Positions 19,831 through 28,274 of a stretch of DNA of 64,000 bases are shown here, one piece after another; the stretch's first letter is position 1; each line of letters starts with the position of its first letter. Under the pieces are notes generated by a model that was given only the letters and a program-made list of their open reading frames with translations, was not told the origin of the DNA and did no database searches. The position numbers were made by a program, and so were the translations under genes. Origin of the DNA: an uncultured Bacteroidales bacterium. Its GTDB lineage: Bacteria; Bacteroidota; Bacteroidia; Bacteroidales; F082. The stretch is taken from assembly GCA_905234645.1 (NCBI GenBank), contig CAJOIS010000005.1, positions 57,966-121,965 on the forward strand, in the 5' to 3' direction.

Positions 19831-20412
19831 TTAGGCTTCGACGGGAGCTTCAGTGGCTTCGGCTTCAACGACCGGGGCTTCCTCAACGGGAGCTTCCTCG
19901 GCGGCGGCTTCAGCAGCAGCTTCAGCTTCGGCAGCCTTCTGGGCTTCAATTTCAGCGAGTCTCTTCTTGGCGAGCTCGGCGGCGCGGGCCTCGTTCACTT
20001 GCTTTTCAGCATCCAGACGGGTCTTCTTTTCGCCACGGGCTTTCTCTTCGTTAGCCTTGACGATGCCAGCCATTCTGGCTTCCTTTTCCTTCATCCAGTT
20101 CTGGAACTTGACTTCGGCTTGCTCTTCAGTCATAGCGCCTTTCTGGACACCGCGCATCAGGTGGTACTTCATCATGACGCCGGTCTTGCTGAGCAGCGAA
20201 CGGGCGGTGTCGGTGGGCTGAGCGCCAACGCTGTACCAATACAATGCTCTGTCAAACTTGATGTTGATCTGAGCAGGGTTGGTGAGCGGGTTGTAGGTAC
20301 CTAATTTCTCAATGAATTTACCATCACGTGGTGCGCGAGAGTCGGCAACTACGATGTGATAGAAGGGCTGACCCTTCTTGCCATGTCTTTGCAATCTAAT
20401 TTTTGCAGGCAT
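19831..20412 (-). CDS. rpsP: 30S ribosomal protein S16 with long C-terminal tail
   Basis: 193 residues. Residues 1-~85 are canonical S16 ([20 protein letters not shown], then [17 protein letters not shown]). The rest is a charged helix (about 95-160) and a tail of Ala/Glu/Pro/Val ([19 protein letters not shown]) ending at 193. S16 in most bacteria is 80-90 residues; extended acidic tails are usual in Bacteroidota. It is monocistronic here with its own promoter and terminator, rather than in the rpsP-rimM-trmD-rplS operon seen in Proteobacteria. Confidence 0.97.
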   Translation of the reverse strand: MPAKIRLQRHGKKGQPFYHIVVADSRAPRDGKFIEKLGTYNPLTNPAQINIKFDRALYWYSVGAQPTDTARSLLSKTGVMMKYHLMRGVQKGAMTEEQAEVKFQNWMKEKEARMAGIVKANEEKARGEKKTRLDAEKQVNEARAAELAKKRLAEIEAQKAAEAEAAAEAAAEEAPVEEAPVVEAEATEAPVEA

Positions 20413-20450
20413 AATTTAATGTTTTAAGTTGATTTTTAATGAATTAACTA

Positions 20451-20467
20451 AAACCTACCCGAGGTTT
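20451..20467 (-). promoter_or_regulatory. Hairpin at 5' end of rpsP leader
   Basis: AAACCT / AGGTTT with loop ACCCG (plus-strand view), located where transcription from the 20474-20503 promoter would begin. Could stabilise the mRNA or serve autoregulation; no match to a known leader is claimed. Confidence 0.35.
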
Positions 20468-20473
20468 CGGCTG

Positions 20474-20503
20474 CAAAAGTACAACTTTTTATCGGATTGA
20501 CAA
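20474..20503 (-). promoter_or_regulatory. rpsP promoter (-33 TTG, -7 TACTTTTG)
   Basis: Minus-strand TACTTTTG at 20481-20474 and TTG at 20503-20501 with exactly 19 bases between; leader of about 55 bases. Confidence 0.8.
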
Positions 20504-20541
20504 TCAGGACGGAAGAAATTTTTTCTTTCATGGCTTCGCAT

Positions 20542-20565
20542 ATTGTCAGACAATGCCTAATTTTG
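20542..20565 (+). promoter_or_regulatory. Promoter with palindromic operator-like site
   Basis: TAATTTTG at 20558-20565 fits the -7 box, about 80 bases before the EamA gene. Immediately upstream, ATTGTC-A-GACAAT (20542-20554) is a perfect inverted repeat overlapping the spacer, a suitable position for a repressor. Confidence 0.5.
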
Positions 20566-20596
20566 CGGCAGTTTTGAACAACCAAGGCACCTGAAG

Positions 20597-20619
20597 CCCC
20601 TGAGTTTGTCGAAGGGTCG
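20597..20619. repeat. Dispersed CCCTGAG-TTTGTCGAAGGG element
   Basis: Nearly identical to the CCCTGAGCTTGTCGAAGGG palindrome that I recall as a very widespread bacterial intergenic repeat; one base differs. It lies in the leader of the EamA gene. Confidence 0.6.
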
Positions 20620-20643
20620 AAAGGCCGGTCAAAAAAGAAAAGG

Positions 20644-21531
20644 ATGCAAAACAAAAACACACTTCGATGGGGCTATTTGGCGGGCATCATCTCCGGCATC
20701 ACTTATGGGATGAACCCATTGTTTGGCGTGCCGGTCATTAACAAAGGGCTGGATGTCAATTCGCTGTTGTTCTATCGCTATGGTGTTGCTACCTTATTAA
20801 TGTTGGCATTCATGCTCATTGCGAAGAAACAAATCCATATCACATGGAAGCAGTTCGGACTGATGGCGATTCTCGGTGTCCTATTCACGGGGTGCAGCAT
20901 CACCTTGTTCGAGGCCTATAAATACATTCCTTCTGGTGTCGCAACAAGCATCTTGTATGTCTATCCCATCATGGTGGCGTTGATCATGATGTTACTTGGG
21001 CAGTTTCCGACATGGCAGACGTGGGTCTCCATCATCGCAGGCGTGGCAGGCGCGGTGTTGCTCTCCGTCAAGGGAGGGGGAGGCTTCATCGACTGGCGTG
21101 GCATCGCCCTCGTGGTGGCATCTGGATTGTGCTACACCTTGTTTATCGTCATTGTGAACCAAAGCAAAGCCGTCAAAGCCCTGCCCAACCTCACTTTGAC
21201 GTTTTATTGCTTCTTCATCGGTTCGGTGATGCTATTTGCCCTATCGGGTTTCGGCGTAAAACTCAATGCCGTCCCCGATACGATCAGTTGGCTGAATGTA
21301 TTGGGGCTGGCGGTATTGCCTACCGCAGTTGCCACGATTACCCTTGCCGCTTCCACCAAAGCCGTTGGTGCCACCAAAACCTCGGTGCTCGGCATTCTTG
21401 AGCCGTTGACGGCCATTTTCGTTGGGACTTTGGTCTTCAATGAGCCTTTCACTCTCAATGTGGCCATCGGCGTGGCACTGATTCTCTTCGCGATTTTGTT
21501 TATGATATTATCGGAAAAAACTGTTAAATGA
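20644..21531 (+). CDS. EamA/DMT family transporter
   Basis: 295 residues with ten hydrophobic segments in two homologous halves of five, the drug/metabolite transporter pattern (EamA domains about 8-145 and 155-290; PSGVATSILYVYPIMVAL in the first half and GATKTSVLGILEPLTAIFVG in the second match the family's conserved end-of-repeat segments). Likely exports an amino acid or other small metabolite across the inner membrane; the substrate is unknown. No partner gene points to one. Followed, after a filler, by a cation efflux gene on the same strand. Confidence 0.85.
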   Translation: MQNKNTLRWGYLAGIISGITYGMNPLFGVPVINKGLDVNSLLFYRYGVATLLMLAFMLIAKKQIHITWKQFGLMAILGVLFTGCSITLFEAYKYIPSGVATSILYVYPIMVALIMMLLGQFPTWQTWVSIIAGVAGAVLLSVKGGGGFIDWRGIALVVASGLCYTLFIVIVNQSKAVKALPNLTLTFYCFFIGSVMLFALSGFGVKLNAVPDTISWLNVLGLAVLPTAVATITLAASTKAVGATKTSVLGILEPLTAIFVGTLVFNEPFTLNVAIGVALILFAILFMILSEKTVK

Positions 21532-21538
21532 TTAGAAA

Positions 21539-21620
21539 TGGGAAAGGACGCGAGACACGAGACTGCAAGACGAGAGACAATAGGTTTGTCCCGAGTCCCG
21601 AAGTCCCGCGTCCCGTGTCA
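21539..21620. repeat. Heptad-repeat hairpin filler (GACnCGA / GTCCCGA)
   Basis: The left half is a run of seven-base units GACGCGA, GACACGA, GACTGCA and so on. The right half is GTCCCGA, GTCCCGA, GTCCCGC, GTCCCGT. The halves are near reverse complements, so the whole is a large hairpin made of short tandem units. It starts about eight bases after the EamA stop and ends nine bases before the cation efflux ATG, and stays in frame with it. Confidence 0.7.
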
Positions 21621-21629
21621 AATAACTTT

Positions 21630-22520
21630 ATGAATAGGGAAAAAGAAGTCTATAAGGTAACCCTTTGGGGCAGTTTGGTCAACCTTGTGCTGGTGGCGTT
21701 CAAGTTCGTGGCGGGCATCGTCGGTCACAGCTCCGCCATGATTGCCGACGCGGTGCATTCGGTGTCAGACTTCGCCACCGACATCATCGTCTTGGCTTTC
21801 GTGCGCATCAGCCACAAGCCCAAGGACAAGTCGCATGACTATGGTCACGGCAAGTTCGAGACTTTGGCGACCACTCTCATTGGTTTTGCGCTCTTCGCTG
21901 TCGCTGTGGGCATCTTCGTCGACGGCGCCAAGAAGATCCTCTTCTGGGCTAAGGGCGGCACCCTGACTCAACCTGGCTGGCTGGCATTGATAGCAGCATT
22001 GGTTTCCATCTTGTTGAAAGAACTCACCTTCCAATATACCAAACGCAAGGCCGAGCAGCTGAATTCGCAAGCCATGAAGGCCAACGCCTGGCATCATCGC
22101 AGCGATGCCTTATCCTCTGTGGGCACTGCCATCGGCATCGGTGGCGCCATCCTCTTGGGTGAGCGTTGGGCCGTGCTTGATCCTATCGCTTCTATCATCG
22201 TGGGGGCTTTAATTGTCAAAGTCTCCATCGACCTGTTCAAGAACGGCATGGGCGAGCTTATGGAAAAGTCGTTGCCCGATGAGGTGGAGAATGAAATCAT
22301 GGACATTGTGAGGCAAGTACCTGGTGTCAGTGAGCCGCATGACCTCTGCACCCGTCGCATCGGCAACCATTACGCCATCGAGATGCATATCTTGATGGAT
22401 GGTAATATCCCGCTGAAGGAAGCCCACGACAAAGCTACCGAAATGGAACGCCTCCTCAAGGAACGCTACGGCGAGGAGACACATATCTCCATTCATGTGG
22501 AGCCGGAGGGACATGAATAA
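21630..22520 (+). CDS. Cation diffusion facilitator (zinc/iron/manganese efflux)
   Basis: 296 residues. Six membrane segments in the first ~210 residues with the metal-site motifs HSSAMIADAVHSVSDFATD (HxxxD pair on helix 2) and HHRSDALSS on helix 5; cytoplasmic C-terminal domain (215-296, with IHVEPEGHE). It exchanges divalent metal for protons at the inner membrane. The ATG at 21630 is used; an in-frame reading from 21528 would add 34 residues translated from filler. The following exonuclease gene starts 12 bases on, so they may be co-transcribed. Confidence 0.92.
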   Translation: MNREKEVYKVTLWGSLVNLVLVAFKFVAGIVGHSSAMIADAVHSVSDFATDIIVLAFVRISHKPKDKSHDYGHGKFETLATTLIGFALFAVAVGIFVDGAKKILFWAKGGTLTQPGWLALIAALVSILLKELTFQYTKRKAEQLNSQAMKANAWHHRSDALSSVGTAIGIGGAILLGERWAVLDPIASIIVGALIVKVSIDLFKNGMGELMEKSLPDEVENEIMDIVRQVPGVSEPHDLCTRRIGNHYAIEMHILMDGNIPLKEAHDKATEMERLLKERYGEETHISIHVEPEGHE

Positions 22521-22532
22521 TTGTAACAAGCA

Positions 22533-23027
22533 ATGAACTCCTTCGCCGCCATAGACTTCGAAACCGCCAACAACGAACGCACCAGCGTTTGCAGCGTGGG
22601 TGTGGTTATCGTCCGTGAAGGCGAATTTGTGGACTCGTTCTATTCCCTCATCCAGCCAGAGCCGAATTATTACCTCTATTGGAACACCATGGTTCATGGC
22701 ATTACCAAAGAAGATACTGAAAACGCGCCTGTGTTCCCGTATGTCTGGAAGCAGATAGAACCGCTCATTGAGGGCTTGCCCCTCGTGGCGCACAACAGTC
22801 CCTTCGACGAAGGCTGTTTGAAGGCCGTGATGCGCTGCTACCAGATGGATTACCCCGACTATCAGTTTTATTGCACCTGTCGCGCCTCTCGCAAACATTT
22901 TGGGAAACTATTGCCCAACCACCAGCTCCACACCGTGGCGGCGGCCTGCGGCTACGACCTCATCAACCATCATAACGCTTTGGCTGATGCTGAAGCTTGC
23001 GCTTGGATTGCGAGGGAGATTTTGTGA
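22533..23027 (+). CDS. Stand-alone DEDDh 3'-5' exonuclease (DnaQ-like)
   Basis: 164 residues, essentially only the exonuclease domain. Catalytic residues: D and E in AAIDFET near residue 8, D in VAHNSPFDEG near 90, and H/D in HHNALADAEA near 150, the DEDDh order. It could proofread for a polymerase or trim nucleic acid ends. It lies about 145 bases upstream of dnaE, which already contains such a domain, so a separate repair role is more likely than the replicative epsilon function. Confidence 0.88.
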   Translation: MNSFAAIDFETANNERTSVCSVGVVIVREGEFVDSFYSLIQPEPNYYLYWNTMVHGITKEDTENAPVFPYVWKQIEPLIEGLPLVAHNSPFDEGCLKAVMRCYQMDYPDYQFYCTCRASRKHFGKLLPNHQLHTVAAACGYDLINHHNALADAEACAWIAREIL

Positions 23028-23046
23028 TTATTTTTCTTTTTTCCTC

Positions 23047-23077
23047 TTGCACCGTTCCCAATAATTTCCTATCTTTG
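23047..23077 (+). promoter_or_regulatory. dnaE promoter (-33 TTG, -7 TATCTTTG)
   Basis: TTG at 23047-23049 and TATCTTTG at 23070-23077 with 20 bases between, about 95 bases before the preferred dnaE start. Confidence 0.7.
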
Positions 23078-23125
23078 AAGGCTGAAAACAGGGCAAAACG
23101 CTGTTCTGATTATCAATATATTAAA

Positions 23126-23153
23126 TGAAGAGACGCGATAAATCGACGTCTCT
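23126..23153. repeat. Palindromic filler AGAGACGCGAT / ATCGACGTCTCT
   Basis: Inverted repeat with one bulged base in the dnaE leader, of the same family as the perfect palindrome at 39828-39859 (shared arm AGAGACGC). An ATG at its left end is in frame with dnaE and creates a spurious 16-residue extension. Confidence 0.65.
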
Positions 23154-23172
23154 ACAACGCAATTTGGCAAAT

Positions 23173-26100
23173 ATGTTCCTAATCTTCGATACCGAGACCA
23201 CCGGTCTACCCAAAAACTATAACGCGCCGCTGACGGACTTCGACAACTGGCCACGCATGGTGCAACTGGCATGGCAAATCCATGACGACAAAGGCAAATT
23301 TGTCGAAGCGCACAACTATATCATTAAACCCGAAGGCTTTGAGATTCCCATCGACGCCAAGATGGTGCATCATATCTCCACCAAATACGCCTCAGAACAC
23401 GGCAAGCCGCTGGGTGAGGTGCTCACCATCTTCTTGAAGTCGGCAGCGAAGGCGACACGCCTCGTGGGGCATAACATTGACTTTGACCTCTGCATCCTCG
23501 GCTGCGAGTTCCTTCGTAAGACCGGCGACAACCCGCTTGAAAAGTACCAGAAGGTGGACACTTGCACCGAGAAGACGGCCGAGTTCTGCCAGCTCCCTGG
23601 CGGCAAAGGCGGTAAGTTCAAACTGCCACGCTTGGAGGAGTTCCATCAGATTCTCTTCGGAGAGAAGTTTGGCGATGCCCATAATGCCGCTGCCGATGTG
23701 GAAGCTACGGCGCGCGTGTTCCTTGAGTTGGTGCGTCGCGGCATATTGGATACTAATGACTTGGGGGTGGACGCACAGTTTATCGACGACTTCAAGGCCG
23801 CCAATCCCGACATGATTCAGCCTGCGGGCATCACATTTGAGCCTATCGTTGACGAAGAGGAAGCCGAAGATGTACCAGAGATCGGTGACTATGTGCCGAA
23901 GCACTTCACCCACCTGCACGTCCACTCGCATTATTCCATGCTCGACGGCATGTCGAAGGTGCCCGACCTGGTGGCGAAATGCAAGAAAAACGGTATGTAT
24001 AGCCTCGCCCTTACCGACCATGGCAATATGTTCGGCATCAAGGACTTCGCCGACACCGTGAACAAAGAAAACGGAAAAGTAAAAGATGCCATCAAGGAGC
24101 AACAGGCCATCATCGCAAAGCCTGAATCTACCAAGGAAGAGAAAATTGCTGCCCAGGAACAAATCGAAAAACTGAGCAAGCAGTTCTTCAAGCCAATCTT
24201 TGGCATTGAGACATACTGCGCTCCCGTCAGCATCGACAAGCGTGACGGTCGTCAGGATCGGGGATACCATTTGATTTTACTGGCCAAGAACAAGACGGGC
24301 TATCATAGCCTCTGCAAACTGAGTTCCATTGCCTATACCGATGGCTTCTATTACAATCCACGTATCGACCACAGCCTGCTCGAGAAATACCACGAGGGCT
24401 TGATTTGCAGTTCCGCCTGCCTGGCAGGTGAGGTGCCGCAGAAGATCATGAACGCCGACTTCAAGGGCGCAGAAGAGTCCATCCAATGGTTCAAGAACCT
24501 GTTCGGAGATGACTATTACCTCGAGATACAACGCCATAAGACCGACAAGCCAGGCGGCGATACCGAAGTCTACGAACGCCAAAAGGAGGTAAACAAAATC
24601 CTGTTGGATTTGGCGAAAAAATATGACGTTAAAGTCATCGCCACCAACGACGTGCACTTCGTAGAAGAGGAACATGGAGAGGCGCACGATCGCCTTATCT
24701 GCCTTAGCACGGGCAAGGACCTTGACGACCCCACGCGAATGCACTACACCAAGCAGGAATGGCTGAAGACGCCTACTGAGATGGGACGCATCTTCTCCGA
24801 TGTACCGTTTGCCTTGGAGAACACGCAGGAAATTGTCGACAAGGTGGAGACTTATAGCATCGACTCCGACCCAATCATGCCGAAATTTCCCATCCCGGAA
24901 GACTTTGGCACGGAGGATGAATACCGCCAGAAATACACCGAGGAGGACCTCTTCAATGAGTTTACCCGCGACGAGCACGGCAACGTCATCATGAGCCAGG
25001 AGGAAGGGGAGAAGAAGGTGAAAAAAATGGGTGGCTATGACCGTCTGTACCGCATCAAACTCGAAGCGGACTACTTGGCCAAGCTGACATGGGAAGGCGC
25101 CAAAAAGCGGTATGGCGAAAACCTCACCGATGAACAGATCGAGCGCATCAAGTTCGAACTACACGTGATGAAAACCATGGGCTTCCCAGGTTACTTCCTC
25201 ATCGTGAGCGACTATATCCGCGCCGCACGTGAAGAGCTTGGCGTCTCTGTTGGTCCAGGCCGTGGCTCGGCAGCTGGTTCTGTGGTAGCGTATTGCTTGA
25301 AAATTACCGATCTTGACCCGTTGAAATACGACTTGCTGTTTGAGCGTTTCCTCAATCCCGACCGTATCTCACTACCCGATATCGATGTGGACTTCGACGA
25401 CGACGGCCGCGAGCGTGTGCTTGACTGGGTAACAAAGAAATACGGCAAGGAGAAGGTGGCACACATCATCACCTACGGTACAATGGCGGCCAAGTCGGCC
25501 ATCCAAGACGTAGGTCGTGTGCAGAAGGTGCCGCTGCCCGAAGTGGCCAAAATCAAGAGTTTCATCCCTGACCGCAACTTTGATGAGGCAGCCGTAAAGG
25601 CGGTCGAGGGCGAGGTGCCTAAGAAGATGCCCAAGGTCAATTTGAAGAACTGCTATAAATACGTGCCGGAGCTGAAAGAGATGCTCAACGGCGACGACAA
25701 GAATGTCTCTTCTATGTTGACCTACGCCGAGGAACTGGAGGACACCAACCGTCAGATTGGCATCCACGCCTGTGGTGTCATCATCGGTGCCGATGACCTC
25801 ACCAACGTTGCGCCAGTTTGCACTGTGAGGGACAAGGACACCAAAGAGGATGTCGTCGTGACCCAATATGATGGTCATGTCATCGAAACCGTGGGACTTA
25901 TCAAGATGGACTTCCTTGGCTTGAAGACCTTGACCTTGATCAAGGATGCCTTGAAGAACATTAAGAAAACTCATGGCATCGACATCGATATCGACCACAT
26001 TCCAATTGATGACGAGGAAACCTACAAGTTATATTCGGCAGGCAATACCATCGGCACGTTCCAGTTTGAATCGCCCGGCATGCAGAAGTACCTGCGTGAG

Positions 26101-27786
26101 TTGCAGCCTTCCGTGATCGGCGACATCATCGCTATGAATGCCTTATATCGGCCCGGCCCGATGGACAATATCCCCGACTTCATCCTTCGCAAACAAGGAA
26201 AGCAAGAGATCAAGTATGACTTCAATTGCATGGAGAAATACCTGAAGGATACCTATGGCATTTGCGTATATCAGGAGCAGGTGATGTTGCTGTCACGTGA
26301 GCTGGCCGACTTCACCCGCGGTGAGTCCGACACACTGCGTAAGGCCATGGGTAAAAAGCAGTTGGCCAAGATGGAGGAACTGTATGGCAAGTTCATGAAA
26401 CAAGGTGTGGCCAAGCTGACTAAGACGGAGAACCTACCAGAAGAGGAAGTGAAGAAACGCCTCGAGAAGATTTGGGAAGAGTGGAAAAAGTTCGCTTCGT
26501 ATGCCTTCAACAAGTCGCATGCAGCATGCTATTCGTGGGTATCGTATCAGACGGCATACCTTAAAGCACACTATCCCGCAGAGTTCATGGCGGCTGTGCT
26601 CAACAATGAATTGGGCGATATCAAGCAGGTGAACTTCATGACTGAGGAGTGCAAGCGAATGAAGATTAATGTGCTCGGTCCCGATGTCAACGAGTCGGAA
26701 TATGAGTTCTCGGTCAACGAGAAAGGCGAAGTTCGCTATGGCATGGGGGGCATCAAGAATGTGGGCGAGGCGGCTGTAGCCGGTATCGTGGCCGAGCGTG
26801 AAGCCAACGGCAAGTTCAAGGACTTTGGAGATTTTGTGATGCGTGTGGCAGATAAAGGTCTTAACGTCAGGGCATTGGAAAGCATGGGCATGGCAGGCTG
26901 CTTCGATAGTTTCAAGGGTTTCCACCGCGCCATGTTGTTCAACATCGCGCCCAACGACTCGGTGCCATTCTCTGATCGCGCCATGCGCATGGTGGCCTCA
27001 TACAACGAGAAGAAGAACTCTTCACAGATGGACTTGTTCGGCTTCGGCGAAGAGGGAGGGACAGAGGAGACTTTCACCATGCCCTTGCCGCAATGTGAGC
27101 CGTGGTCTAAGATGAAAGAACTGGAGATGGAGAAGGAGGCTTTGGGCTTCTATATCTCTTCGCATCCCATGGAGGTCTATCATCTTCCGATCAAATACTT
27201 CTGCAATTGCGATGTAGAAGGGTTGAAGGCGGCTCTAAACGACGTGGAAAAAAACATCAGACGTGCCGTGCGCCTTGGCGGACAGATTACGCGAGCCGAA
27301 GAGTTTACGGCCAAAAATGGCAACCCCTATGGCCGTTTCACCATCGAAGACCAAACCGGTGTTCTCCAATTCTCATTATTCAAAGAGAACTATCTAAACT
27401 GCAGAAACATACTGACAGTGAATTCCTTCGTAATGCTTTCAGGCGTGATGGACCGTCCGTTCCCGAGGGCTGGACAAGACCCCAGTATCGTATTACAGAC
27501 ACTTGAAGTCCGTTTCACCGAGGCCAGATTGTTGGATTCCTTGTTGGAGAACACAACAAAGACCATCTACATCAAACTCGACGTATCGGAGATGGGCAAG
27601 ACAGGAATGGAGGAGTTTATTCAGGTGTTGAAGAACAACCCCGGAAAACAAAACTACAAGCTCCATCTCTTCGATCCTCTGAGCAAGAAATCCTGTAACA
27701 TGACGCCCATCAAAGGTGCCGTCAATGCACAGGAAGTATTGCCGCTCCTGGAGAAAATGCCTTTTGTGGAATTTGACTTGCGATAA
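23173..27786 (+). CDS. dnaE: DNA polymerase III alpha subunit with N-terminal proofreading exonuclease
   Basis: 1537 residues from ATG 23173. Residues 1-~200 are a DEDDh exonuclease (FDTETTG with D6 and E8, GHNIDFD, HNAAADVEATA). The PHP domain begins near 245 (HLHVHSHYSML, TDHGNMFG). The polymerase core has GPGRGSAAGSVVAYC and the catalytic aspartates D736, D738 and D740 in PDIDVDFDD. Then tandem helix-hairpin-helix, and an OB fold near 1370 (YGRFTIEDQTGVLQFSLF). Typical DnaE is about 1160-1270 residues; the excess is the fused exonuclease. An in-frame ATG at 23125 would add residues translated from a palindromic filler and is rejected. The enzyme is the replicative polymerase; fusion would tie proofreading to it without a separate epsilon. 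Confidence 0.96.
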   Translation: MFLIFDTETTGLPKNYNAPLTDFDNWPRMVQLAWQIHDDKGKFVEAHNYIIKPEGFEIPIDAKMVHHISTKYASEHGKPLGEVLTIFLKSAAKATRLVGHNIDFDLCILGCEFLRKTGDNPLEKYQKVDTCTEKTAEFCQLPGGKGGKFKLPRLEEFHQILFGEKFGDAHNAAADVEATARVFLELVRRGILDTNDLGVDAQFIDDFKAANPDMIQPAGITFEPIVDEEEAEDVPEIGDYVPKHFTHLHVHSHYSMLDGMSKVPDLVAKCKKNGMYSLALTDHGNMFGIKDFADTVNKENGKVKDAIKEQQAIIAKPESTKEEKIAAQEQIEKLSKQFFKPIFGIETYCAPVSIDKRDGRQDRGYHLILLAKNKTGYHSLCKLSSIAYTDGFYYNPRIDHSLLEKYHEGLICSSACLAGEVPQKIMNADFKGAEESIQWFKNLFGDDYYLEIQRHKTDKPGGDTEVYERQKEVNKILLDLAKKYDVKVIATNDVHFVEEEHGEAHDRLICLSTGKDLDDPTRMHYTKQEWLKTPTEMGRIFSDVPFALENTQEIVDKVETYSIDSDPIMPKFPIPEDFGTEDEYRQKYTEEDLFNEFTRDEHGNVIMSQEEGEKKVKKMGGYDRLYRIKLEADYLAKLTWEGAKKRYGENLTDEQIERIKFELHVMKTMGFPGYFLIVSDYIRAAREELGVSVGPGRGSAAGSVVAYCLKITDLDPLKYDLLFERFLNPDRISLPDIDVDFDDDGRERVLDWVTKKYGKEKVAHIITYGTMAAKSAIQDVGRVQKVPLPEVAKIKSFIPDRNFDEAAVKAVEGEVPKKMPKVNLKNCYKYVPELKEMLNGDDKNVSSMLTYAEELEDTNRQIGIHACGVIIGADDLTNVAPVCTVRDKDTKEDVVVTQYDGHVIETVGLIKMDFLGLKTLTLIKDALKNIKKTHGIDIDIDHIPIDDEETYKLYSAGNTIGTFQFESPGMQKYLRELQPSVIGDIIAMNALYRPGPMDNIPDFILRKQGKQEIKYDFNCMEKYLKDTYGICVYQEQVMLLSRELADFTRGESDTLRKAMGKKQLAKMEELYGKFMKQGVAKLTKTENLPEEEVKKRLEKIWEEWKKFASYAFNKSHAACYSWVSYQTAYLKAHYPAEFMAAVLNNELGDIKQVNFMTEECKRMKINVLGPDVNESEYEFSVNEKGEVRYGMGGIKNVGEAAVAGIVAEREANGKFKDFGDFVMRVADKGLNVRALESMGMAGCFDSFKGFHRAMLFNIAPNDSVPFSDRAMRMVASYNEKKNSSQMDLFGFGEEGGTEETFTMPLPQCEPWSKMKELEMEKEALGFYISSHPMEVYHLPIKYFCNCDVEGLKAALNDVEKNIRRAVRLGGQITRAEEFTAKNGNPYGRFTIEDQTGVLQFSLFKENYLNCRNILTVNSFVMLSGVMDRPFPRAGQDPSIVLQTLEVRFTEARLLDSLLENTTKTIYIKLDVSEMGKTGMEEFIQVLKNNPGKQNYKLHLFDPLSKKSCNMTPIKGAVNAQEVLPLLEKMPFVEFDLR

Positions 27787-27807
27787 TGAAGAAAATTTGT
27801 ATTTTTG
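27778..27807 (+). promoter_or_regulatory. trxA promoter (-33 TTG, -7 TATTTTTG)
   Basis: TTG at 27778-27780, inside the last dnaE codons, and TATTTTTG at 27800-27807, 19 bases apart; leader about 45 bases. Confidence 0.75.
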
Positions 27808-27857
27808 CACACCGAAAATGAGTAGAATCGAAATTATCAACTAAACAGATTAAAACT

Positions 27858-28178
27858 ATGGCAGTTATTCAAATGACCGACGACCGTTTTGAAGAAGTCG
27901 TCTTGAAATCGGAACTCCCTGTGATGGTGGACTTTGGCGCCACATGGTGTGGACCCTGCAAGAAAGTGGAACCTATCATCGAGGAACTCTCTGAAGAATA
28001 TGATGGCAAAGTGGTTGCCGTGAAATGCGACGTCGAGGAATGCCCCGGCACCGCTGCCAAGTTCGGCATCATGAACATCCCCACTGTCCTGTACTTCAAG
28101 GGTGGCCAGCCTGTCGACAAGAACGTCGGCGCAGCTCCGAAGAAGGTCTTCGTGGAGAAGTTGGAGAAGCTGTTTTAA
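27858..28178 (+). CDS. trxA: Thioredoxin
   Basis: 106 residues, cytoplasmic disulfide reductase. Active site WCGPCKK at about residues 33-39; the cis-proline motif IPTVLYFKGG near 75 completes the fold. No signal peptide. Length and motifs are those of TrxA. Its own promoter sits at the end of dnaE. A palindromic filler follows 10 bases after the stop. Confidence 0.96.
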   Translation: MAVIQMTDDRFEEVVLKSELPVMVDFGATWCGPCKKVEPIIEELSEEYDGKVVAVKCDVEECPGTAAKFGIMNIPTVLYFKGGQPVDKNVGAAPKKVFVEKLEKLF

Positions 28179-28188
28179 ATAATTCAGA

Positions 28189-28271
28189 ATTCGGAATGCG
28201 GAATTCGGAATAGGAGCGAAGCACAGATTGCATCGCAATTATTTCGTATTCCGCATTCATAATTCCGCATT
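28189..28271. repeat. Imperfect palindromic filler GGAATGCGGAATT / AATTCCGCATTC
   Basis: Left arm about 28190-28212 and right arm about 28247-28270 are near reverse complements, with about 35 bases between. It fills the whole gap between thioredoxin and the DUF58 gene and reaches to within four bases of the latter's start. Confidence 0.65.
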
Positions 28272-28274
28272 TAC

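Noticed and set aside
23392..24270. 292-codon and neighbouring 233-codon (24277-24978) open frames on the minus strand
   Set aside because: Lie wholly antisense to dnaE, whose exonuclease and PHP motifs prove the plus-strand reading.
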